A stretch of 13,787 nt of DNA from CAWELS01 sp964468205 (GTDB taxonomy: Bacteria > Acidobacteriota > Terriglobia > Bryobacterales > Bryobacteraceae): contig CAYXVG010000106.1 of assembly GCA_964468205.1 (NCBI GenBank), positions 1-13,787 of the forward strand, given 5' to 3'. Within the stretch, counting starts at the first letter, position 1. Each line of letters starts with the position of its first letter. Shown here piece by piece: positions 8,801 to 13,787 of this stretch. Made by a program: the position numbers and the translations under genes. The notes under the pieces were generated by a model that worked only from the letters and a program-made list of their open reading frames with translations, was not told the DNA's origin and made no database searches.

Positions 8801-10516
8801 CTGCCGAACGGAACTTCGCGCGAGATGGAGTATGACGCGGTTGGGCAACTTGTCAGCCGCCGCGATCTGGACAAGGGCGGCTTACCCATCGTCGAGTACA
8901 CCTATAGCTATGACGCCGCCGGGCGCTTGCGCGCCGAGACGGGACTGGCGCAGGGGCCCGGCTATGTCCCGAAACCGGTCATGATGACCTACGACAACAC
9001 CCGGGATTGGGTGGCTACCTACAACGGCCAACAGGTCTCCTACGACCGCGAAGGAAATCTCACCAGCGGGCCGCTTGGCTCCGGCGGCACGATGGCGTCA
9101 TTCCAGTACGACGCCGGTGGGAACCTGATCCTCGCCGGCGACAGCCGGTATTCCTACGATGCCGAGGACAACCTGGTCAGCCTACCCGGCCCCGGCGGGA
9201 ACGGCCGCCGGTTGCTCACGGTCAATCCGATGCCCGGCGTCTCGCAGGTGATCGTGTCGCGCCTGGACACCTCGGCTCAGGGCTCCAACACCACCCGCTA
9301 CGTCTGGGGTATCGGACTCATCTACGCCGACGTCGACGGCGAGCTGCTCGTGCACCACTACGACTACCGGGGCAGCACCGTCGCTCTCACCGGCGACTCC
9401 GGCCAGGTGGCCGGACGTGTCTCCTACGGCCCCTACGGCGAGATCGGGAGCCGGCAGGGCGAGACGAACACGCTCTTCCTTCATGCCGGACTCTTCGGGG
9501 TCATCACCAGCGACAGCGGCCTGCAGTACATGCGCTACCGCTGGTACTCCCCGAATCTCAAGCGGTACCTCACGCCCGATGCGGTCTTCGGCTCGATCGA
9601 TCAGCCCGGCTCGCTCAACCTCTATTCATACGCGGGGAACAACCCGGTCACGCGCAATGATCCAAATGGCCAGTTCTGGAACGTGATCGGCGGGGCGATT
9701 GCCGGGGCGGTTGTCGGCGTTGCAATCCAGGCCGTCACGGACCTGGTTACCGGCAAGAAGCCGCAATGGGAGGACTACGCCGCGGCCGCGATCGGCGGGG
9801 CCGTGGGAGGGGCCATCATCGGCGCTTGCATGGGCGTGTGCGGGCCGGCCGCGATTGCGGCGATGGGAGCCGTAGCCGGCGCGGCCGACGGCGCCGGCTC
9901 GGTCGCCCTCGCCTCCGCGTTTCGCGGCGACGAGCCCGACCCGAACGAGGTTGTCACCGCCGGTTTGATCGGCTTCGCTTTTGGCGGTGTCGCCGGCGGG
10001 CTTGGCGCGAAGGCCGGCGGCGCGGGGCGCCGGGCGGGCAAGACCCTCGCCAACGTCACGCGGCCCGCACCGAAGGGCATCCTCAAGGCCGGACCCAAGG
10101 CGATCCGCCGCGCGCCGGGGCGCGTGCGGTTCAACTCGAAGGTCAACCAAAAGATCATTCCCCGGATCGGCAAGCAGCCCGTCCCCACCCGGCAGGTTCG
10201 CGTTCAGAAGTACCGCTTCTCCACCCGGGAAGCCAGCCGTCTGAACAGCGTCGACTACGGCCGGGTGAAGAGCTTCAGCCTGCTGGCGAAGAAGGACCCG
10301 AAGGCGGCCAACCGGCTCGCGGCTTCGGTTAGCACCCGCGGGCGTCCGCCGCTGCGGGCCCGGCACCGGGTGGAAAATGCCGGCCGTGGCGCGGTCAACC
10401 GCGACAAGAAGGGCGTCTTTGGCGAGCACCGCCACGCCGGGCGCTGGGAAACCGATCTGCGCCGCGCCGGCATATCACTGCCCAATTCGCCGATCCAGAC
10501 GAGGAACGCTTTCTAA
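5837..10516 (+). CDS. Secreted RHS/YD-repeat protein with inserted P domain and variable C-terminal region
   Basis: The 1559-aa product has a short signal peptide (about residues 1-19). A DUF6531-like N-terminal region reaches about residue 165, then roughly thirty YD repeats (pattern YDxxGRL) follow to about residue 1190. The array is interrupted at about 259-369 by a P-domain (Homo B)-like module: SELVVRLTSPAGT, FDHFDGQQQDGIWNIRIVD, then GSLASYGMRFTGP. An RHS-associated core follows at about 1180-1279 (YGPYGEIG, YMRYRWYSPNLKRYLTPD, NLYSYAGNNP, DPNGQ). The last 280 residues differ: a Gly/Ala-rich glycine-zipper hydrophobic region (about 1284-1395), then a basic tail (1397-1559) of no recognised family, with RARHRVEN and GEHRHAGRW. 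YD/RHS proteins form a large beta-cocoon that can enclose the C-terminal region, which is often a toxin. A toxin or contact-dependent role is inference: no clear immunity gene follows. The downstream gene starts 13 bases later and shares YD motifs. Confidence 0.9.
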   Translation: MTFVRPVALLYLSAAILGAQGGGGVTGFAASDQISRENRLRTESLVASGVDLGAGAFVFETRLMTVHGLQDVTFDIASNSLLTATSGTLGRGWGHPYEARLVELGVSPFRPVGLAEVYWDANRKNVFQDSGNGEDYESLDASSRYDQLRKNSNGTWRLTLRDGTVYEFDSDGRLTSIANKVRQKLQLSYEDDRLDKVTEPVSGQELRLFYRRDRSEDLLQHIQDAADRIVYFDYDNSNRLTEIREPAALGPVHPSAIPLVVLEIPDNDPAGLSLSISGPDDPGQVGLVMFASLPISHPDPSELVVRLTSPAGTQLNIRTSKSTPGWNLSNVVFDHFDGQQQDGIWNIRIVDSVPGNAGSLASYGMRFTGPAYTTRLTYNPASQIVRVTAPDGGVVLTNTYDPQGRIVSQDDGVATNQPARFAYENRPSGGVITTYTNRTGAEQVYEHDSDLNLVSYTDALGQTDTFEYDQDGNRIRMTDALNRVTRFVYDMAGNLTRVVDPLGNATAYAYDSRNNLTRITGALGHETSYTYTNENNIRRVQDAMSHQDNKTYGGSSEMRGNLLHDGAGMDYRYTSGKVTEATHPASGSSGAEYDDIGRLIKTSDGDGFERRYEYDDRGNVVRQIDEKNSSTRTFYDGRGRKTRTVNPDGGQTFLEYDGNDNLIKLTDASGAVTRYEYDGEDRLIRQIDPLGNVMTLAYDDAGQLVAETDELGNTIRREYDPVGNEIGMYDANGVRIESVVYDDRDLPVEITDALGSKVRMTYDAAERLVRLIDARGKVREFEYDSLDRETASTDPLNRTAQQSYMSDDVTDSLVDARGNEISFGYDPANRMTRVNYPWGSTWIRYNDRDLPIEIDHRGSGRTIDYDYDQAGRMVRMVQSGGGSTRQFNYTYDTLGNLTSVRDGGGSNNPILSYTYDGLSRVTRFIDSAGDLIEYAYDAAGNMTRMTYPDGKRVRYGYDAAGRLVSVVDWAGRETAYTYDKNGLLTGVDLPNGTSREMEYDAVGQLVSRRDLDKGGLPIVEYTYSYDAAGRLRAETGLAQGPGYVPKPVMMTYDNTRDWVATYNGQQVSYDREGNLTSGPLGSGGTMASFQYDAGGNLILAGDSRYSYDAEDNLVSLPGPGGNGRRLLTVNPMPGVSQVIVSRLDTSAQGSNTTRYVWGIGLIYADVDGELLVHHYDYRGSTVALTGDSGQVAGRVSYGPYGEIGSRQGETNTLFLHAGLFGVITSDSGLQYMRYRWYSPNLKRYLTPDAVFGSIDQPGSLNLYSYAGNNPVTRNDPNGQFWNVIGGAIAGAVVGVAIQAVTDLVTGKKPQWEDYAAAAIGGAVGGAIIGACMGVCGPAAIAAMGAVAGAADGAGSVALASAFRGDEPDPNEVVTAGLIGFAFGGVAGGLGAKAGGAGRRAGKTLANVTRPAPKGILKAGPKAIRRAPGRVRFNSKVNQKIIPRIGKQPVPTRQVRVQKYRFSTREASRLNSVDYGRVKSFSLLAKKDPKAANRLAASVSTRGRPPLRARHRVENAGRGAVNRDKKGVFGEHRHAGRWETDLRRAGISLPNSPIQTRNAF

Positions 10517-10521
10517 GGAGG
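10515..10521 (+). promoter_or_regulatory. Ribosome binding site overlapping the upstream stop codon
   Basis: AAGGAGG begins inside the TAA stop (10514-10516) of the YD-repeat gene and lies 8 bases before ATG 10530. It implies translational coupling within one operon. It also selects 10530 over an in-frame upstream start at 10377, which would overlap the preceding gene and bury the signal peptide. Confidence 0.85.
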
Positions 10522-10529
10522 CCGGAACC

Positions 10530-11819
10530 ATGACATACGCAAAACGATATCTTCTCTCGATTCCGGCGCTCCTGCTGCTGCTTGGAGCTTCCGTCGCTCG
10601 AGCCCAGTACTACGTATATGACGACGCCGGACGCCTGCTATCGGTGGCGTATCCAGACGGCGCGGGTATCGCCTACGACTACGACGAGGCGGACAACCTG
10701 CTGGCGGCGATGCCGGTTAACTTTCCGGCCGCCCCGGTTGATGTGCAGGTCAGCCGCCTGTCCCCCACGAGCGCCCGTGTGAGCTGGGCCCCCAGTGCGG
10801 GCGTCAGCCAATACGTCATTGAACGGCGGCGCGCGGACTCCGCGGTCTGGGAAGAGGTGGCGACCGTCTCCGGCGGCACGAGCGTTTTCATCGATCCGTC
10901 CCTCGAGGGGGGCGCCGACTACGCCTACCGTGTCTCGGCAATCGGCCCCGAGGGGCGCTCCGCGCCATCAGCGGAAGCGGGATTCCTCGGCCTGCCGCGG
11001 CCGCTCATCTCGGAGGCCGGCGTCGTCAACGGCGCGAGCTTCTCCGAGGAGCAACCGGCCGCGCCGGGCTCGATCATCTCGATCTTCGGGGACAACCTTG
11101 GCGTCGAGCTGACTGACGACGGCCTGCAGCCGTTCACCGCGCTGGCCGAAGGATCGCCCTTGCCTACCGAACTCGGCGGCTACCGCGTCACGATCGGCGG
11201 TATCGAGGCTCCCTTGTATTTCGTGGCCGGACAGGCCACCGGGAACTCGGGTTTCGCGGGCCAGATCAACGCGCAGGTTCCCTGGGAGGTGCAGCCGGGA
11301 GAGGTTGCTTTGAAAGTCCTGCGGGAAGGCGAGGACGGGGTGCTCGAAAGCGAACCGGTGACGATCCCGCTCGCGCGGATATCGCCGGCTTTCTTCTCGT
11401 TCGACTTCGGCTCCGGCCGCGCCGTCGCGGTCAACCTCAAAATTGACGGCCAGAGCGACGTGATCAACGGCTCGGTCGCACAGCCGCCCGGCTCGCTGGA
11501 AGGAGTGACCACCCAACCGGCGAAGTTGGGCGGGGTCGTGACGCTCTACGCCAACGGCCTCGGCCCCGTGGAGCCGCCGGCGGCAACCGGCGATGACAGT
11601 CTCGATGGGCTCCGCGGCGCCACCATTCCCGTCAAGGTACTGGTTGGCCCCGCCGAGGCGGAGGTGCTCTTCGCCGGCCTCGCTCCCCAGTTCGTCGGGG
11701 TTTACCAGATCAACATCGTGATTCCGCTTGCGGTTGTTCCGGGCGGCGCGGTTCCGGTGGTCATCGAGCAGGGCGGCGTGAGGAGCCGCGAGGATGTGAC
11801 GATCGCCGTGCGGCCATGA
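10530..11819 (+). CDS. Secreted protein with YD repeats, fibronectin type III domain and Solibacter-type C-terminal domain (TIGR03437)
   Basis: The 429-aa product has a clear signal peptide, residues 1-25 ending ASVARA before QYY. Residues 26-61 hold about one and a half YD repeats (YVYDDAGRLLSVAYPDG, then YDYDEADNLLA). Residues about 66-152 form a fibronectin type III fold (PVDVQVSRLSPTSARVSW, YVIERRR, YAYRVSAIGPEGRSAPS). Residues about 157-429 match the TIGR03437 domain described from Candidatus Solibacter: GVVNGASF, APGSIISIFGDNLG, GQINAQVPWEV, and FAGLAPQFVGVYQINIVIP near the end. That domain's function is unknown; it occurs at the C-terminus of many secreted Acidobacteriota proteins. The gene is co-transcribed with the large YD protein, and the shared motif suggests a structural partner. 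It has none of the features of a cytosolic immunity protein, because it is exported and multidomain. Confidence 0.9.
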   Translation: MTYAKRYLLSIPALLLLLGASVARAQYYVYDDAGRLLSVAYPDGAGIAYDYDEADNLLAAMPVNFPAAPVDVQVSRLSPTSARVSWAPSAGVSQYVIERRRADSAVWEEVATVSGGTSVFIDPSLEGGADYAYRVSAIGPEGRSAPSAEAGFLGLPRPLISEAGVVNGASFSEEQPAAPGSIISIFGDNLGVELTDDGLQPFTALAEGSPLPTELGGYRVTIGGIEAPLYFVAGQATGNSGFAGQINAQVPWEVQPGEVALKVLREGEDGVLESEPVTIPLARISPAFFSFDFGSGRAVAVNLKIDGQSDVINGSVAQPPGSLEGVTTQPAKLGGVVTLYANGLGPVEPPAATGDDSLDGLRGATIPVKVLVGPAEAEVLFAGLAPQFVGVYQINIVIPLAVVPGGAVPVVIEQGGVRSREDVTIAVRP

Positions 11820-11823
11820 GGCT

Positions 11824-11847
11824 CCGCCCGGGGAGGCCGCCGGGTGG
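11824..11847 (+). terminator. Possible hairpin after the YD operon
   Basis: CCGCCCGG (11824-11831) can pair with CCGGGTGG (11840-11847) through 8 bp including one G-U pair, with an 8-base loop, starting 4 bases after the stop codon. There is no U-tract. It may end the YD operon ahead of efp, but in such GC-rich DNA hairpins arise easily. Confidence 0.3.
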
Positions 11848-11887
11848 AAGATGGGATTATGGGCGGAATATGGGTTAGTATTGGGCT

Positions 11888-11892
11888 GGGAG
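11888..11892 (+). promoter_or_regulatory. Ribosome binding site deciding the efp start
   Basis: GGGAG lies 8 bases before ATG 11901. Starting there gives a 187-aa protein, the usual EF-P length. Upstream in-frame GTG 11844 and ATG 11859 would add a leader absent from the family. Confidence 0.6.
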
Positions 11893-11900
11893 CAGAAGCC

Positions 11901-12464
11901 ATGGTAGTAGCTTCGCATCTGAGTCCCGGGGCGGCGATCCGTTTTGAAGACAGCCTTTGGAAGGTCCTTTCGGTGGAGCAGCGCGCGGGTCAGGGGAAGA
12001 TGGGCGGTGTCGCGCACGCCCATCTGCTGAATCTGGAGACGGGAACCATCAAGGACCACGGATTCCGCGCCGACCTGAAGCTTGAGGACGTACCGCTCGA
12101 GAAAACGCCGATGGAGTTCCTGTACCGCGATGGGGTCAATTGCGTCTTCATGAATCCGGACAGCTTCGAACAGGCGGAGATTCCGGCCGGTATAATCGGC
12201 CCGCAGGACAAGCTGCTCGTGGAGCAGATGCGGGTGGCGGTGGAGTTCGTCGAGGACCGGCCTGTGGCGGTGGAGTTCCCCGATTTCGTCGAGCTGGCGG
12301 TGGCCGAGACCACTCCTCCGGTCCATGGGCAGCAGGACAACACGCGGAAGGTGGCGCGGCTGGAGAACGGCGTCGAAATCCAGGTACCGCAGTTCATCCG
12401 GCAGGGCGACGTGATCCGCCTCGACGTGGCCAACATGAGCTACATGGAGCGGGTGCGGAAGTGA
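11901..12464 (+). CDS. efp: Translation elongation factor P
   Basis: The 187-aa product is elongation factor P, which binds the ribosome between the P and E sites and relieves stalling at polyproline stretches. Three beta-domains are visible: a KOW-like domain I (about 1-62), an OB-fold domain II (about 65-125, EFLYRDGVNCVFMNPDSFEQ) and an OB-fold domain III (about 128-187) ending VPQFIRQGDVIRLDV. The functional loop of domain I reads GQGKMGG (residues 30-36). Aligned by the following LETG, Lys33 falls at the position of E. coli Lys34, which is beta-lysylated there. The loop lacks the common KPGKGQAF form, and domain III has PPVHGQQDNTRKVARLENG where classic EF-P has a GxTxxGxTKPA-like stretch. 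It is therefore a divergent subtype, probably normal for Acidobacteriota. No modification enzyme gene is adjacent. Its stop codon lies 7 bases from the stop of the converging propeller gene. Confidence 0.93.
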   Translation: MVVASHLSPGAAIRFEDSLWKVLSVEQRAGQGKMGGVAHAHLLNLETGTIKDHGFRADLKLEDVPLEKTPMEFLYRDGVNCVFMNPDSFEQAEIPAGIIGPQDKLLVEQMRVAVEFVEDRPVAVEFPDFVELAVAETTPPVHGQQDNTRKVARLENGVEIQVPQFIRQGDVIRLDVANMSYMERVRK

Positions 12465-12471
12465 CCGGGCT

Positions 12472-13671
12472 TCACTGCTTGACGCGGAACGCGGTCAGGG
12501 TGTCCTGGTCCCGGATGAGCAGCATGCCGCCGGCGATCACCGGCAGAGTCCAGGTCGGGTAATCGCCGCGGCCAACCGGGAAGCGGGAGAGTTCCTTGTA
12601 GGCCTCCGGGTTCGGCTCGACGAGCGCGATGTCACCGCCCTCGCCCTGGAGGTAGAGGAGCCCATCGGCGTGGATCACCTGCCCCTTGCCGACGCTGCGG
12701 TCCCGCCACTTCACTTCGCCGGTTTTGAAATCCATGCAGGTGAAGATGCTGCTCGAGAAACCGTAGAGATGGCCGCCCACCAGGACCGAGGTGCTGTAGT
12801 GGTTCCGCATGTCACGGTTGAAGTAGACCTCTTCGGCGGAGCCGTCGGGCTGGAACTTAAGGAGCGCGCAGCCGGTGCCGTAGTCGGAGGAGAGGAAGAC
12901 ATGACCGTCGTGAACGATGGGCGTGGCGACGTTCGCGGTCCGGTTGGCGACCTGGGTGTAGCGCCACAGAGTTTTGCCATCGTCGGCGCGGATCCCGACT
13001 CCGGCGGTGCCGGTCAAGGTGACGTACTGGCGGCCGCCGTTGACATCGGCGGCGACCAGGGAGGAATAGCCGGCCTTGTCCGGTTCGGATTTCCAGATCA
13101 GCTTGCCGTTGGACTTGTCGAGGGCGACGATGCCGCCACCGGATCCGCCCGGCGTCACGATCACCCGGTTGCCGTCCACGAGCGGCGATTCGCTGATTCC
13201 CCAGTTTGTGTTCCGGGCGCCGAAGGCGCTCAGTAGATCGACCGACCAGAGCTTCTTGCCATCGGCGGCGTTAAGGCAGGCGAGGTGGCCGTTGGCGGCG
13301 AGCGCGTACAGGCGCCCGGCGTCCCAAGTGGGCGTGCCGCGAGGGCCGTCGCCGCGGCGGTCGTCGTATTCCGGTCCGTTCGGCGTCTTCCAGAGTTGGC
13401 GCCCGGTGGCAAGGTCGAACGCCATGACATACTGCCGGCCGTCGAGTTGGCCCTGCGTGTAGATGCGGCCATCGACGACGGCGAAGGACGCGAAGCCGGC
13501 GCCGAGGCCCTCCGCCTGCCAGGCGCGCGGCGGCCCGGCGGCGGGCCAGGATCGCAGCAGTCCGGTTTCGGATGACTTGCCGTCACGGTTTTCGCCCCGC
13601 CATTGCGGCCACTCCGCGGCCGATGCCGGAAGCAAAGACAGAATCAGTAGAAGAATTGTGGGTCCCCTCAT
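12472..13671 (-). CDS. Secreted PQQ-like beta-propeller repeat protein
   Basis: The 399-aa product has a signal peptide (residues 1-19, MRGPTILLLILSLLPASAA) and then the family's typical opening WPQWRGENRDGKSSETGLL (21-39). At least six or seven propeller blades follow, with the repeated pattern 'G.lYa......l.ald..tGk.lW': examples end at RQLW (91-94), KKLW (139-142), KLIW (190-193), KTLW (233-236) and EVKW (319-322). The fold resembles PQQ-dependent dehydrogenases and BamB, but no quinoprotein catalytic signature is obvious, so a periplasmic scaffold or binding role is more likely than enzyme activity. It converges on efp. The start is chosen for the signal peptide; the ribosome binding site is weak, with TAAGG only 2 bases from the ATG. 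A few in-frame residues upstream belong to a possible preceding gene. Confidence 0.88.
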   Translation of the reverse strand: MRGPTILLLILSLLPASAAEWPQWRGENRDGKSSETGLLRSWPAAGPPRAWQAEGLGAGFASFAVVDGRIYTQGQLDGRQYVMAFDLATGRQLWKTPNGPEYDDRRGDGPRGTPTWDAGRLYALAANGHLACLNAADGKKLWSVDLLSAFGARNTNWGISESPLVDGNRVIVTPGGSGGGIVALDKSNGKLIWKSEPDKAGYSSLVAADVNGGRQYVTLTGTAGVGIRADDGKTLWRYTQVANRTANVATPIVHDGHVFLSSDYGTGCALLKFQPDGSAEEVYFNRDMRNHYSTSVLVGGHLYGFSSSIFTCMDFKTGEVKWRDRSVGKGQVIHADGLLYLQGEGGDIALVEPNPEAYKELSRFPVGRGDYPTWTLPVIAGGMLLIRDQDTLTAFRVKQ

Positions 13672-13679
13672 AGCCTTAC

Positions 13680-13787
13680 TTAGAAGCCTACCATTCGGCT
13701 GGGCGGAGGGGAAGGGGCGGCGGCCTGTTCGATCCCCTCGCGGTGGATCGCCTCATCGGCCTCGCTGGTATTTCCGGCACACTCGTT
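13680..13787 (-). CDS. Possible 3' end of a leftward gene upstream of the propeller gene
   Basis: Read on the minus strand, the right edge is open for 35 codons (start NECAGNTSEADEAIHREGIE) and ends in TAA at 13682-13680, 8 bases before the propeller ATG. That spacing would fit an operon. First codon positions are purine-rich, as in coding DNA. However, the exact antisense frame on the plus strand also reads like protein, with GTG at 13732 opening MDRLIGLAGISGTLV, and could be a divergent gene. Neither piece is recognisable. Confidence 0.3.
   Translation of the reverse strand, partial: NECAGNTSEADEAIHREGIEQAAAPSPPPSRMVGF

Noticed and set aside
6911..8848. 645-aa open frame on the minus strand opposite the YD repeats
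   Set aside because: It is the antisense of a repeated, GC-rich coding array (recurrent TAC/GAC codons give open GTA/GTC), it is Val/Gly/Ala-rich with no family features, and the sense strand is clearly coding.
10968..12326. 452-aa open frame on the minus strand across the TIGR03437 and efp genes
   Set aside because: It spans two well-supported sense genes and the intergenic space between them, and shows no recognisable protein features.

Overview
The window looks like a chromosomal segment of an Acidobacteriota bacterium, most likely from the Bryobacterales/Solibacter group. It is GC-rich. It encodes a TonB-dependent receptor with an N-terminal carboxypeptidase-regulatory-like domain, a secreted protein ending in the Solibacter-type C-terminal domain (TIGR03437), an acidobacterial-looking elongation factor P and a secreted PQQ-like beta-propeller protein. 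Each is common in that group, and together they make the assignment fairly firm. The lineage call is inference; there is no rRNA or tRNA in the window.

Layout, left to right. Positions 1-200 are mostly upstream region with several TA-(A/T)-CCCC motifs; the first 80 bases may hold the 5' end of a leftward gene. Positions 201-3524 (+) encode an outer-membrane TonB-dependent receptor, followed by a perfect 14-bp inverted repeat. Positions 3827-5005 (+) encode a membrane site-2 metalloprotease with two CBS domains. Positions 5006-5836 are non-coding: a nested inverted repeat, a C-rich modular minisatellite and a 100-N assembly gap inside that minisatellite. Positions 5837-10516 (+) encode a 1559-aa secreted RHS/YD-repeat protein with an inserted P (Homo B) domain and a variable C-terminal region. 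After 13 bases, 10530-11819 (+) encodes a secreted protein made of orphan YD repeats, one fibronectin type III domain and a TIGR03437 domain. Positions 11901-12464 (+) encode elongation factor P. Positions 12472-13671 (-) encode the beta-propeller protein, convergent with efp, and the right edge may hold the 3' end of another leftward gene.

How the genes relate. The two YD proteins are almost certainly one transcription unit: both have signal peptides and strong ribosome binding sites, and both carry YD motifs, so they probably act together at or outside the cell envelope. The receptor is a typical outer-membrane uptake protein of unknown substrate. The protease, EF-P and propeller genes show no functional link to the YD pair in this sequence.

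The most unusual region is the YD operon and its leader. The large protein has a P domain set into its YD array and a glycine-zipper plus basic tail after the RHS core, but no neighbour that looks like a cytosolic immunity protein. Its partner begins with detached YD repeats. The leader minisatellite has an A-B-C-D module order that predicts what is missing in the assembly gap.
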